A stretch of 32,686 nt of DNA from CTSoil-075 sp964292325 (lineage in GTDB: Bacteria; Bacillota; Negativicutes; DSM-13327). The DNA is taken from contig CAXYVG010000037.1 in the NCBI GenBank assembly GCA_964292325.1, positions 1-32,686 on the forward strand, given 5' to 3'. The notes beneath the pieces were generated by a model. It saw only the letters and a program-made list of their open reading frames with translations. It did no database searches and had not been told where the DNA came from. The position numbers were made by a program, and so were the translations under genes. This document shows positions 8,349-15,325 of the stretch, piece after piece (the stretch's first letter is position 1; each line of letters starts with the position of its first letter).

Positions 8349-9461
8349 ATGGCAGTTACGTATGAATTAATAAAAAAGTGTTCTAAGACAGGAGCGCGAG
8401 CGGGACGTTTACATACACCTCATGGTACGTTTGATACGCCTATTTTTATGCCTGTTGGTACGCAAGCGACAGTAAAGGCAATATCGCCCGAGGAACTTAA
8501 AGATATGGGCGCGGGTATTATTTTAAGCAATACCTATCATTTGTATTTACGTCCTGGCCATGATTTGGTAGCCGAAGCTGGTGGTCTACATAAATTTATG
8601 AATTGGGATAGGGGAATTTTAACGGATAGCGGTGGCTTTCAAGTATTTAGTCTAGGAGCACTACGCAAAATTACAGAAGACGGCGTTACATTTCGCTCCC
8701 ATATTGATGGATCAAAACATTTTCTTTCGCCAGAAAAAGCGACAGAGATACAAATGGCATTAGGGTCTGACATTATTATGGCTTTTGATGAATGTGTACC
8801 ATATCCTGCGGATCATGATTATGCCCTGCAATCGACGGATCGCACTACTAGATGGGCTGAGCGTTGTAAAGAGGCCCATACGAGAAAAGATCAAGCCTTA
8901 TTTGGTATTGTGCAAGGTGGTATGTATAAAGACCTGAGAACCAAGAGTGCAAAGGAGCTCGTTGCGTTAGATTTTCCCGGTTATGCAGTTGGCGGCCTAA
9001 GCGTTGGTGAGCCCAAACCTTTGATGTATGAAATGTTAGAACATACCATTCCGCTTCTTCCTACTAATAAACCGCGTTATTTAATGGGTGTGGGAACACC
9101 GGATTGCTTAGTGGAAGGTGTTATGCATGGGGTTGATATGTTTGATTGTGTATTTCCAACACGTGTAGCACGTAATGGTACGGTAATGACTCGTTGGGGA
9201 CGGGTTGTGGTTAAAAATGCAGAGTATGCGAGAGACTTTAGACCACTTGATGAAACATGCAATTGCTATACTTGTCGTAATTTTTCCAGAGCTTATATTC
9301 GCCATTTATTCAAAACGGATGAAATCTTTGGTTTAAGGCTGACGACCATTCATAATCTACATTTCTTATTACAGTTTATGCGAGAAATGCGTGCCTCTAT
9401 CTTAGAGGATCGTTTTGTAGAGTTTAGGGAAGAGTTTTTAGCACAATATAAGAGTAGGTAA
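8349..9461 (+). CDS. tgt: tRNA-guanine transglycosylase
   Basis: The product (370 aa) exchanges G34 of GUN-anticodon tRNAs (Asn, Asp, His, Tyr) for preQ1. It has the active-site segments LTDSGGFQVFSL, GGLSVGEPK and VDMFDCVFPTR (nucleophile Asp) and the zinc site CNCYTCRNFSRAYIRHL. The start at 8349 has AAGGAGG 5-6 nt upstream and gives MAVTYELIKK, the usual N-terminus; an in-frame ATG 45 nt earlier lies inside queA and has no ribosome site. The tRNA-Asn(GTT) at 232-307 would be one of its substrates. Confidence 0.97.
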   Translation: MAVTYELIKKCSKTGARAGRLHTPHGTFDTPIFMPVGTQATVKAISPEELKDMGAGIILSNTYHLYLRPGHDLVAEAGGLHKFMNWDRGILTDSGGFQVFSLGALRKITEDGVTFRSHIDGSKHFLSPEKATEIQMALGSDIIMAFDECVPYPADHDYALQSTDRTTRWAERCKEAHTRKDQALFGIVQGGMYKDLRTKSAKELVALDFPGYAVGGLSVGEPKPLMYEMLEHTIPLLPTNKPRYLMGVGTPDCLVEGVMHGVDMFDCVFPTRVARNGTVMTRWGRVVVKNAEYARDFRPLDETCNCYTCRNFSRAYIRHLFKTDEIFGLRLTTIHNLHFLLQFMREMRASILEDRFVEFREEFLAQYKSR

Positions 9462-9480
9462 AGAGGATTTCAGTACTTAG

Positions 9481-9509
9481 TGTGGAATACAATAATGTTA
9501 GTATATAAT
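9481..9509 (+). promoter_or_regulatory. Candidate promoter of the yajC-secDF unit
   Basis: A perfect TATAAT (9504-9509) has a weak -35, TGTGGA (9481-9486), 17 nt upstream. No terminator separates tgt from yajC, so read-through from the ruv-tgt operon is also possible. Confidence 0.4.
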
Positions 9510-9534
9510 ATATATATAAATAGGAGTGATTATA

Positions 9535-9828
9535 TTGCCAGGACTTACACCAGAAATGATTCAAATGTTGGCATCATATGGGCCAATTGCTTTAATGGCG
9601 GTGGTTTTTTATCTTTTATTATATCGTCCGCAAAAAAAAGAACAGCAACGTAGAACTGACATGTTAAATAATTTAAAGAAAGGTGATCGTATCATTACTT
9701 CAGGTGGTATGTATGGAACGATTACGGCTTTGGATGCCAAAAAAGTGACAGTTAAAGTTTCTGAAAGAATAGAGATTGATTTTTTGCGTACTGCAGTACA
9801 ATCTTATCAAGTTCCTCCCCAAAAGTAG
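9535..9828 (+). CDS. yajC: Preprotein translocase subunit YajC
   Basis: The product is 97 aa, one membrane helix (about residues 15-33) followed by a basic YRPQKKEQQRR stop-transfer and a small cytoplasmic domain with LKKGDRIITSGGMYGTI. It joins SecDF at the SecYEG translocon; the exact task of YajC is not settled. Start choice: AGGAGTGA at 9522-9529 includes an in-frame GTG (9526) too close to serve, while TTG at 9535 has correct spacing. In many clostridia yajC is next to tgt and close to secD; here four unrelated genes come between yajC and secD. Confidence 0.93.
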   Translation: MPGLTPEMIQMLASYGPIALMAVVFYLLLYRPQKKEQQRRTDMLNNLKKGDRIITSGGMYGTITALDAKKVTVKVSERIEIDFLRTAVQSYQVPPQK

Positions 9829-9831
9829 GAT

Positions 9832-10407
9832 ATGAAAGAGCAGTTACGTACTACATTATTGCTAAAACGGAGACAATTGCAACCTGAAATCATTATGAGT
9901 CAAAGTGATAATATGGCTGAGCATTTATATGCTTGGCCATATTATCAGCAAGCAAAAGTAATTATGCTATTTTTATCGATGCGAGATGAACCACAAATGA
10001 TGAAGATAATTGAGCATGCCTGGCGGCATGGTAAAACGGTCTGTGTACCTCACATGCGAGACGAGTTTGGTGTAATGGATGCAGCGATTATTCATGATAT
10101 GGATCAGCTAGTCAGGGGAAGGTTAAATTTATTAGTTCCGGATCCGACGGTGCTACAGATCATAGATCCGAAGTGTATTGATGTAATCGTTGTGCCTGCC
10201 GTTGCTTATGATTTGGCTGGCAATCGACTCGGTATGGGAGCGGGATATTATGACCGTTTTATTCCGAAGGCTTTGCAAGCTATATTGATTGGTGCAATAT
10301 GGTCTTCACAGATTATGGATCATATTCCTTGTGACCCATATGATCAGCCAGTACATTATTTGCTCAAGGAAGATGGAATCATCAACTGCCATATAAGAAA
10401 TGACTAG
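9832..10407 (+). CDS. 5-formyltetrahydrofolate cyclo-ligase
   Basis: The product (191 aa) is of the FTHFS-cyclo-ligase (YgfA/FthC) family, which converts 5-formyl-THF to 5,10-methenyl-THF with ATP in the cytoplasm. It starts MKEQLRTTLLLKRRQL, typical of the family. The conserved C-terminal signature is VPAVAYDLAGNRLGMGAGYYDRF, with the phosphate-binding GMGAGYYDR loop intact. It begins 3 nt after the yajC stop with only a weak ribosome site, so translational coupling is likely. The position in a Sec operon has no obvious functional link. Confidence 0.92.
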   Translation: MKEQLRTTLLLKRRQLQPEIIMSQSDNMAEHLYAWPYYQQAKVIMLFLSMRDEPQMMKIIEHAWRHGKTVCVPHMRDEFGVMDAAIIHDMDQLVRGRLNLLVPDPTVLQIIDPKCIDVIVVPAVAYDLAGNRLGMGAGYYDRFIPKALQAILIGAIWSSQIMDHIPCDPYDQPVHYLLKEDGIINCHIRND

Positions 10408-10429
10408 ATTATGTAACTAGGTGAGAAAA

Positions 10430-11134
10430 ATGGAAATAAAAATTGGTATTGCTAAAATTAGAAAATATGCTGTAGCGGAATGCGGAGACAGCGTTGAAGT
10501 AGCTGAACGACCAGGTGGCGGTATTTCGGCTATTTTGGCTGATGGTCAAGGTAGTGGTAAAGCTGCAAAAATTACCAGTACTATGGTCGTCAATAAAGCG
10601 GCCGCACTGATTGCTGATGGCGCACGCGATGGAGCCGTGGCTCGTGCGGTTCATGATTATCTATATGTTGTAAAAGATGGTAAAGTCTCATCGACTCTTA
10701 CCATACTGAGTGCAGATATGGATACGCAGACTGCTGTATTTAGCCGAAATTCGAATTGTCCAGTGATTGTCAAACACCAGTTTGGTATGGATGTATATGA
10801 TGAAGAAATTAGTTCGATTGGTGTACATAAAAGAATGAAACCATTAATGTATCAAATACCATTAGAAGTGGGAATGCTTTTAGTATCCTATACGGATGGC
10901 ATTCAAGCAGCTGGACGCAAACGTGGTAAAATCATGAATTTTGAGATGATCCAAAAGCTGATTCATGAGAACGGTGCACAAGATGCTAATTTTATTGCCG
11001 AAAGTATTTTAGAATATGCATTAGAACTTGATGATTATCGAGCTAGTGATGATATGACTGTGATTGTCATGGGTATATGCGATACGGAAAGTGTATATAA
11101 TATTCAAAAGATGAGTGTATCCTTTCCATGTTAG
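10430..11134 (+). CDS. SpoIIE-type PP2C-like serine/threonine phosphatase
   Basis: The product (234 aa) is the SpoIIE/RsbU-type phosphatase domain alone, without membrane helices or a sensory domain. Metal-binding motifs are intact: ADGQGSGKAA (37-46), SYTDGI (153-158) and SDDMTVIVMGI (206-216). Such enzymes normally dephosphorylate an anti-anti-sigma (STAS) partner; no STAS or anti-sigma gene is nearby. AGGTGAG (10418-10424) places the start at ATG 10430 rather than GTG 10421. It is followed after 12 nt by a P-loop protein and then an overlapping HD hydrolase. This is a compact three-gene group between folate and Sec genes. The catalytic class is well supported; the substrate is unknown. It is not the ten-helix sporulation SpoIIE itself. 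Confidence 0.85.
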   Translation: MEIKIGIAKIRKYAVAECGDSVEVAERPGGGISAILADGQGSGKAAKITSTMVVNKAAALIADGARDGAVARAVHDYLYVVKDGKVSSTLTILSADMDTQTAVFSRNSNCPVIVKHQFGMDVYDEEISSIGVHKRMKPLMYQIPLEVGMLLVSYTDGIQAAGRKRGKIMNFEMIQKLIHENGAQDANFIAESILEYALELDDYRASDDMTVIVMGICDTESVYNIQKMSVSFPC

Positions 11135-11146
11135 AGTGGTGATAAT

Positions 11147-11503
11147 ATGCTAGTCGTAGTAGCTGGTGTTTGTGCTTCAGGCAAAACAACCTTAGTTACA
11201 TCTTTGCAGAATTTGGGAATTGATGCCCATAACGTTGCACAAGAACATTCGAATATTAAAACATTATGGAAGAAAAAACAACCTGATATACTAGTTGTAT
11301 TGAATGCTCAATTAGCAACCATTCGTCAAAGACGGATCGTGCCGTGGGGTGAGGAACGTCTCATTGTACAACGTGCGCGACTTTGTGATGCTTATGAACA
11401 TGCTGATTTATATATCCAAACTGATGATTTAAGCAGGGAAGATATTGTTCAAAAGGTACTAAAATATATCGGGAGGAATCATGATGCAGAGAATTACTGT
11501 TGA
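11147..11503 (+). CDS. Small P-loop NTP-binding protein, function unknown
   Basis: The product is only 118 aa. It has a Walker A motif GVCASGKT at residues 7-14 after a hydrophobic first strand (MLVVVA), like nucleotide or shikimate kinases. The strand DILVVLNAQLATIRQRR (about 45-61) could supply the Walker B side and a basic lid. YEHADLYIQTDDLS near the end resembles the last strand of small-molecule kinases. It is far shorter than adenylate or shikimate kinases (about 165-215 aa), so the lid and substrate domain are minimal. The last 23 nt overlap the HD gene, whose ribosome site GGAGG lies inside this one. I do not recognise a named family; an NTP-dependent kinase or switch is the most I can infer. 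Confidence 0.75.
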   Translation: MLVVVAGVCASGKTTLVTSLQNLGIDAHNVAQEHSNIKTLWKKKQPDILVVLNAQLATIRQRRIVPWGEERLIVQRARLCDAYEHADLYIQTDDLSREDIVQKVLKYIGRNHDAENYC

Positions 11504-12149
11504 AGATTTAAAAAAAGACGATGAAGTAGCAGTATATCTAACCCGTAGCAAAGAATATCTTGGGCGTCTTGGTTTTACAGAACATGGTAAGCGTCATGCA
11601 ACAATGATTTCAGATAGAGCCTATAGTGTTTTAAAACAGCTAGAGTACAATGAACGCGATTGCGAACTGGCGGCTGTTGCTGGTTATATACATGATATTG
11701 GGAATATGGTCAACCGGTACAATCATGGTGGTACTGGCGCCGTAATGGCCTACACGATTTTATCAAGGCTTGGTATGCCGCCAGAAGAAATTGCCTTAGT
11801 TATTTCAGCGATTGGAAATCATGAAGAAGAACGGGGTAATGCGATTAATCATGTGGCCGCTGCATTAATTTTGGCTGACAAATCAGATGTGCATCGTAGC
11901 AGAGTAACTAATAAAGATTTTGCTACGTTTGAAATACATGACCGGGTAAATTATGCTGCGGATAGTAGTAATTTGGTGATTGATAAAGAAATTGGTAGGA
12001 TTGCTCTGGAGCTAACGATTGATACGAACATTTGTCCAGTAATAGAGTATTTCGAAATATTCTTGGCACGGATGATTATGTCGCGTCGTGCCGCAGATTT
12101 TTTAAATTGTCATTTTAGTTTAGTCATTAATAATAATCAACTATTATAA
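11481..12149 (+). CDS. HD-domain phosphohydrolase, function unknown
   Basis: The product is 222 aa. The metal-binding HD pattern is complete: His35 in TEHGKRHA, His71-Asp72 in GYIHDIGN, His114 in GNHEEE, and Asp133 in LADKSD. This resembles HD metal phosphohydrolases acting on nucleotides or cyclic (di)nucleotides. There is no HD-GYP motif, no membrane helix and no sensor. GGAGG (11472-11476) serves either ATG 11481 or ATG 11484; spacing slightly favours the second. Translation is coupled to the P-loop gene by overlap. With a phosphatase and an NTP-binding protein upstream it looks like part of a signalling module, but the substrate cannot be read from the sequence. Confidence 0.85.
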   Translation: MMQRITVEDLKKDDEVAVYLTRSKEYLGRLGFTEHGKRHATMISDRAYSVLKQLEYNERDCELAAVAGYIHDIGNMVNRYNHGGTGAVMAYTILSRLGMPPEEIALVISAIGNHEEERGNAINHVAAALILADKSDVHRSRVTNKDFATFEIHDRVNYAADSSNLVIDKEIGRIALELTIDTNICPVIEYFEIFLARMIMSRRAADFLNCHFSLVINNNQLL

Positions 12150-12182
12150 AAAAGTATTGAATATGCGATTGGGGGAGACATT

Positions 12183-13388
12183 TTGAGGCGGGGGAATTTA
12201 ACAAAATTTTTAGTAACAGTGATTGCAATAATAGCAGTTTTTGGCTATTATATTTTGCCGCTGGCTACATCGATTAAACAGGGACTGGATTTGCAGGGTG
12301 GTACTCATGTAGTATTAGAAGCTGTTGACACACCTGAAGCGAAGGTCGATGAGGACGCTGTACAACGCGTAGTAAAAATTATTGAAAAACGTGTTAATGA
12401 AATTGGTTTAACCGAACCGATCATCCAGCGTCAGGGCGAACGACGTATTATTGTTGAATTGCCTGGTATTAAAGAGCCAGAAAAAGCAATTCAAATGCTT
12501 GGGAAAACTGCTTTATTAGAATTCCAAGATGAAAGCGGTACGACTGTTATGACTGGTAAAGACTTAAAAGATGCAAAAGCCGAAATTGGTCAAAATAAAA
12601 ACAGTGTAGTAGCGCTAGAATTTTCTAGCGATGGTGCGAAGCTATTTGGTGATTTAACAGCAAAAAATGTTGGTAAACATATTAGTATTTTACTAGATAA
12701 AAAAGTGTTAACGAGTCCAGTCGTCAATGAGCCTATTCCTAGCGGTAAGGCAATTATTACTGGTAGTCGTACGATTGAGGAAGCACAGGAACTAGCGATT
12801 TTACTTCGTTCTGGTTCATTGCCGGTAAAGGTAGAAGTTCTAGAAATGCGTACAGTCGGACCATCTCTTGGTCAGGATTCGAAAGAAAAAAGTAAAGTGG
12901 CTTTTAGCATTGGTATTGCAGCTATTATTATATTTATGTTACTATTCTATCGATTATCAGGTTTTGTCGCTACCATCTCATTATTACTTTATGTATTACT
13001 ATTACTATTAGGGCTAAAAATGCTAAATGCGACGTTGACACTGCCAGGGATTGCCGGTATTATCCTATCGATTGGTATGGCCGTAGATGCGAATGTATTA
13101 ATTTTTGAACGTTTCAAGGAAGAACATCGCGCAGGTAAGACATTACGGGCAGCGATGGATGCTGGCTTTAACCGAGCATTTGCAACGATTTTTGATTCGA
13201 ATATTACTACGTTAATTTCTGCTGCTGTGTTATTTTTCTTAGGAGCGGGTCCAATAAAAGGTTTTGCTATTACATTGGGTTTAGGTATTGTACTGAGTAT
13301 GTTTACAGCAATTACGATTACTAAATTTATGCTACGAATGCTCATGCACACGAATATATTTAAAAATGGCAAAATTTTTGGGGCATAG
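12183..13388 (+). CDS. secD: Protein translocase subunit SecD
   Basis: The product (401 aa) is a six-helix membrane protein of the RND superfamily that, with SecF, uses the proton gradient to help pull secreted proteins across the membrane. The first helix begins near residue 6. GLDLQGGTHVVLEA (D1 motif), the periplasmic P1 domain with VKIIEKRVNEIGLTEP, and five C-terminal helices with GIAGIILSIGMAVDANVLIFER are typical. TTG at 12183 follows GGGGGAG by 5 nt; no in-frame ATG lies near. It is short compared with proteobacterial SecD (about 600 aa) but normal for clostridia. Confidence 0.95.
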   Translation: MRRGNLTKFLVTVIAIIAVFGYYILPLATSIKQGLDLQGGTHVVLEAVDTPEAKVDEDAVQRVVKIIEKRVNEIGLTEPIIQRQGERRIIVELPGIKEPEKAIQMLGKTALLEFQDESGTTVMTGKDLKDAKAEIGQNKNSVVALEFSSDGAKLFGDLTAKNVGKHISILLDKKVLTSPVVNEPIPSGKAIITGSRTIEEAQELAILLRSGSLPVKVEVLEMRTVGPSLGQDSKEKSKVAFSIGIAAIIIFMLLFYRLSGFVATISLLLYVLLLLLGLKMLNATLTLPGIAGIILSIGMAVDANVLIFERFKEEHRAGKTLRAAMDAGFNRAFATIFDSNITTLISAAVLFFLGAGPIKGFAITLGLGIVLSMFTAITITKFMLRMLMHTNIFKNGKIFGA

Positions 13389-13402
13389 GGGGTGCATGAA
13401 TA

Positions 13403-14311
13403 ATGAAAATGGATATTGTTAATAAAAGATACTGGTTTTTTCTGCTTTCGGCAATTGTTATCATACCTGGATTAATTTCGATAGCAGTGCAGGGGTTTAA
13501 TTTAGGCATTGACTTTACAGGTGGTACATTACTCGATTTGAAATTTTCTCGTCCTGTTAGCGTTACAGAAGTGCGTGAGGCACTTAAAGAACATCAATTG
13601 GAGAATAGTACCATTCAATTGGCGGTAAATGAGCAGGGGGAAACATCACCGAACGTGTTTATTCGTACGCACGTACTTTCTGATGATGAGCGGATTGCTG
13701 TTTTGGAAGGTGTAGAAAAATCACTAGGCAGTTTTGAGACTCTCCGTGTAGAAAAAGTAGGAGCCGTGATTGGTGAGGAATTGACGAAAAATGCAATTTT
13801 TGCTCTCCTTATATCATGGGTACTGATGATTGGTTATATTTCTTATCGCTTTGAATTTAAATTTGCCGTTTCGGGTATTCTTGCGATCGCTCATGATTTA
13901 TTATTAGTGCTTGGCGTATTTTCACTGTTGCATAAAGAAATTGATGGTTCCTTTGTCGCTGCTATGTTAACGATAGCAGGTTATTCGATCAATGATACCA
14001 TCGTTATTTTTGACCGCATTCGCGAAAACTTAAAGTCACAACCAAAATCGGAGACTCTTGCTCATGTGGTCAATCATAGCATTTGGCAAACGATGACTCG
14101 TTCAATTTATACCGTATTAACAGTACTATTTGCTACTGCGGCACTCTATTTCTTTGGTGGGGAAACGACCAAGAATTTTTCCTTTGCACTATTGATTGGT
14201 ATTGCTAGTGGTGCATATTCTTCTATTTTCAATGCTAGCCAAATTTGGTTTACTTGGAAAGATTATGAACAACGTCAACGTATTGCTATGAAAACTGGTG
14301 GATCTAAGTAA
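13403..14311 (+). CDS. secF: Protein translocase subunit SecF
   Basis: The product (302 aa) has six membrane helices and partners SecD. Motifs are FNLGIDFTGGTLLDL near residue 35, LTIAGYSINDTIVIFDRIREN in helix 4-5 and NHSIWQTMTRSIYTVLTVL. GGGGGTG 8 nt before the ATG is the ribosome site. A second in-frame ATG 6 nt later (MDIVNKRYWFF) is possible. It begins 14 nt after secD and ends at a strong terminator, closing the yajC-secF unit. Confidence 0.96.
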   Translation: MKMDIVNKRYWFFLLSAIVIIPGLISIAVQGFNLGIDFTGGTLLDLKFSRPVSVTEVREALKEHQLENSTIQLAVNEQGETSPNVFIRTHVLSDDERIAVLEGVEKSLGSFETLRVEKVGAVIGEELTKNAIFALLISWVLMIGYISYRFEFKFAVSGILAIAHDLLLVLGVFSLLHKEIDGSFVAAMLTIAGYSINDTIVIFDRIRENLKSQPKSETLAHVVNHSIWQTMTRSIYTVLTVLFATAALYFFGGETTKNFSFALLIGIASGAYSSIFNASQIWFTWKDYEQRQRIAMKTGGSK

Positions 14312-14330
14312 AGAATAGTATCATATCGCA

Positions 14331-14377
14331 AACGGTTGCTGCATGGTCGTGATCGATCTTTGTAGCAACCGTTTTTT
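14331..14377 (+). terminator. Rho-independent terminator after secF
   Basis: AACGGTTGCT (14331-14340) pairs perfectly with AGCAACCGTT (14364-14373), with a 23-nt loop that includes GATCGATC, followed by T-run TTTTTTCTT. Confidence 0.88.
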
Positions 14378-14472
14378 CTTACTCATTTCTGCATATCATT
14401 TGCATAAATATGGGATAAATCAGCAATAATGATATATGTAAGTGATTAAATTGAAGTAAGTGAGAAAAGATA

Positions 14473-14949
14473 ATGTTGATAATAGATTTTTTAATCATCA
14501 TGATGATGACAATTGGACTAATCTGTACGCTGGCTCCGCGATTATGTGGAACCGTGATCATCTTAGTAGCAGCGACTATATATGCGATGATTACAGGAAT
14601 CGATCATGTTCCATTGTGGGTAATACAGATATTGTTATTGCTTTCGTTTATTGCTGAATGTTTTGCAAGAGGATTGAGAGTTTTTCTTACCAAAGATTAT
14701 AAGGTATCAAGGATATATAGTGTGAATACCACAGTGTGCAATTTGGCGGGCATTACGGTTGCACAGGCGGGGCTAGGGACTTTTCTGGGCATTATAGTAT
14801 GGGAAGTAATGATCGGTAAGGCTTTCTTGCCGCGGATGAGAGACATTAGCAAGGTGCTAGTTCGATTATTTTTGGTTGCTGTATTACGTTATATTTGTGG
14901 TCTGGTTATGATCATGATTGTTACTCAATACATGATGAATAATTTGTAA
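14473..14949 (+). CDS. DUF456-like small integral membrane protein
   Basis: The product (158 aa) is almost entirely hydrophobic, with about four to five membrane helices (roughly 2-22, 28-45, 48-65, 85-115, 130-155). The layout fits the DUF456 family: a first helix with a Pro-Gly-type turn (TLAPRLCG), an AxxYAxxTG segment, a polar loop with KDYKVSR, a Gly-rich pair of helices with GLGTFLGIIVWE and a closing helix. The usual Gly-rich stretches are partly lost (NTTVCNLAGITVAQ). The function of DUF456 is unknown. The gene stands alone between the secF terminator and its own terminator, with only a weak AAGTGAG ribosome site. It is probably a conserved but accessory membrane protein. Confidence 0.6.
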   Translation: MLIIDFLIIMMMTIGLICTLAPRLCGTVIILVAATIYAMITGIDHVPLWVIQILLLLSFIAECFARGLRVFLTKDYKVSRIYSVNTTVCNLAGITVAQAGLGTFLGIIVWEVMIGKAFLPRMRDISKVLVRLFLVAVLRYICGLVMIMIVTQYMMNNL

Positions 14950-14999
14950 ATGATATATATAAGATGCTTCTTTAAGAGGTTTTATCACTGAGAAAATAT

Positions 15000-15058
15000 A
15001 GGTATATGATAAAATAATGCAAAAAAAGACGTTATTTTATGTATTACCTTTTTTTTTG
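15000..15058 (+). terminator. Rho-independent terminator after the DUF456-like gene
   Basis: A long bipartite stem: AGGTA with TACCT at the base, a 4x4 internal loop, then ATAAAATAATG (15009-15019) with CGTTATTTTAT (15030-15040), followed by nine T (15049-15057). It isolates recJ transcription from upstream genes. Confidence 0.7.
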
Positions 15059-15159
15059 TCAATCTGTAAAAGGATTATGACTCTTCATTCGAGAATAATA
15101 TAACATAGCCGTTATATAAAGAGAACGCAATACCAAAGTCACATATATATTGCTAGTTT

Positions 15160-15197
15160 GTCAGGAATGGGCTATATACCTATAGCCCATTCCTGAC
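15160..15197 (+). repeat. Perfect 17-bp inverted repeat in the recJ leader
   Basis: GTCAGGAATGGGCTATA (15160-15176), loop TACC, then TATAGCCCATTCCTGAC (15181-15197), with no mismatch. No T-run follows directly on either strand, so it is not a standard terminator. The 14950-15325 gap otherwise holds the terminator at 15000-15058, AT-rich DNA, a weak -10-like TATAAC near 15099 and the recJ leader structure. Confidence 0.85.
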
Positions 15198-15271
15198 GAT
15201 TACTTTTAAAATATCGAGTGCGTTATATACATGATAAAAGTTACAGTAAATAATTAAATTGAAAGGAAAAG

Positions 15272-15315
15272 CTACTTAGGTGAGTATACCAATAGAGTTA
15301 TAACTTTTTAAGTAG
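15272..15315 (+). promoter_or_regulatory. Stem and mini reading frame just before recJ
   Basis: CTACTTA (15272-15278) pairs with TAAGTAG (15309-15315). Inside the loop a 7-codon frame runs GTG AGT ATA CCA ATA GAG TTA TAA (15280-15303). The recJ ATG at 15326 comes 22 nt after this stop and has no Shine-Dalgarno sequence. Control of recJ translation through this leader is an inference only. Confidence 0.3.
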
Positions 15316-15325
15316 TAAAAAGATA

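Noticed and set aside
12989..13372. 127-aa reading frame antisense to secD
   Set aside because: It lies wholly over the conserved SecD helices and shows no family pattern or ribosome site.
15160..15197. Reading the 17-bp inverted repeat as a Rho-independent terminator
   Set aside because: Neither strand has an adjacent T-run, and a better terminator lies upstream at 15000-15058.
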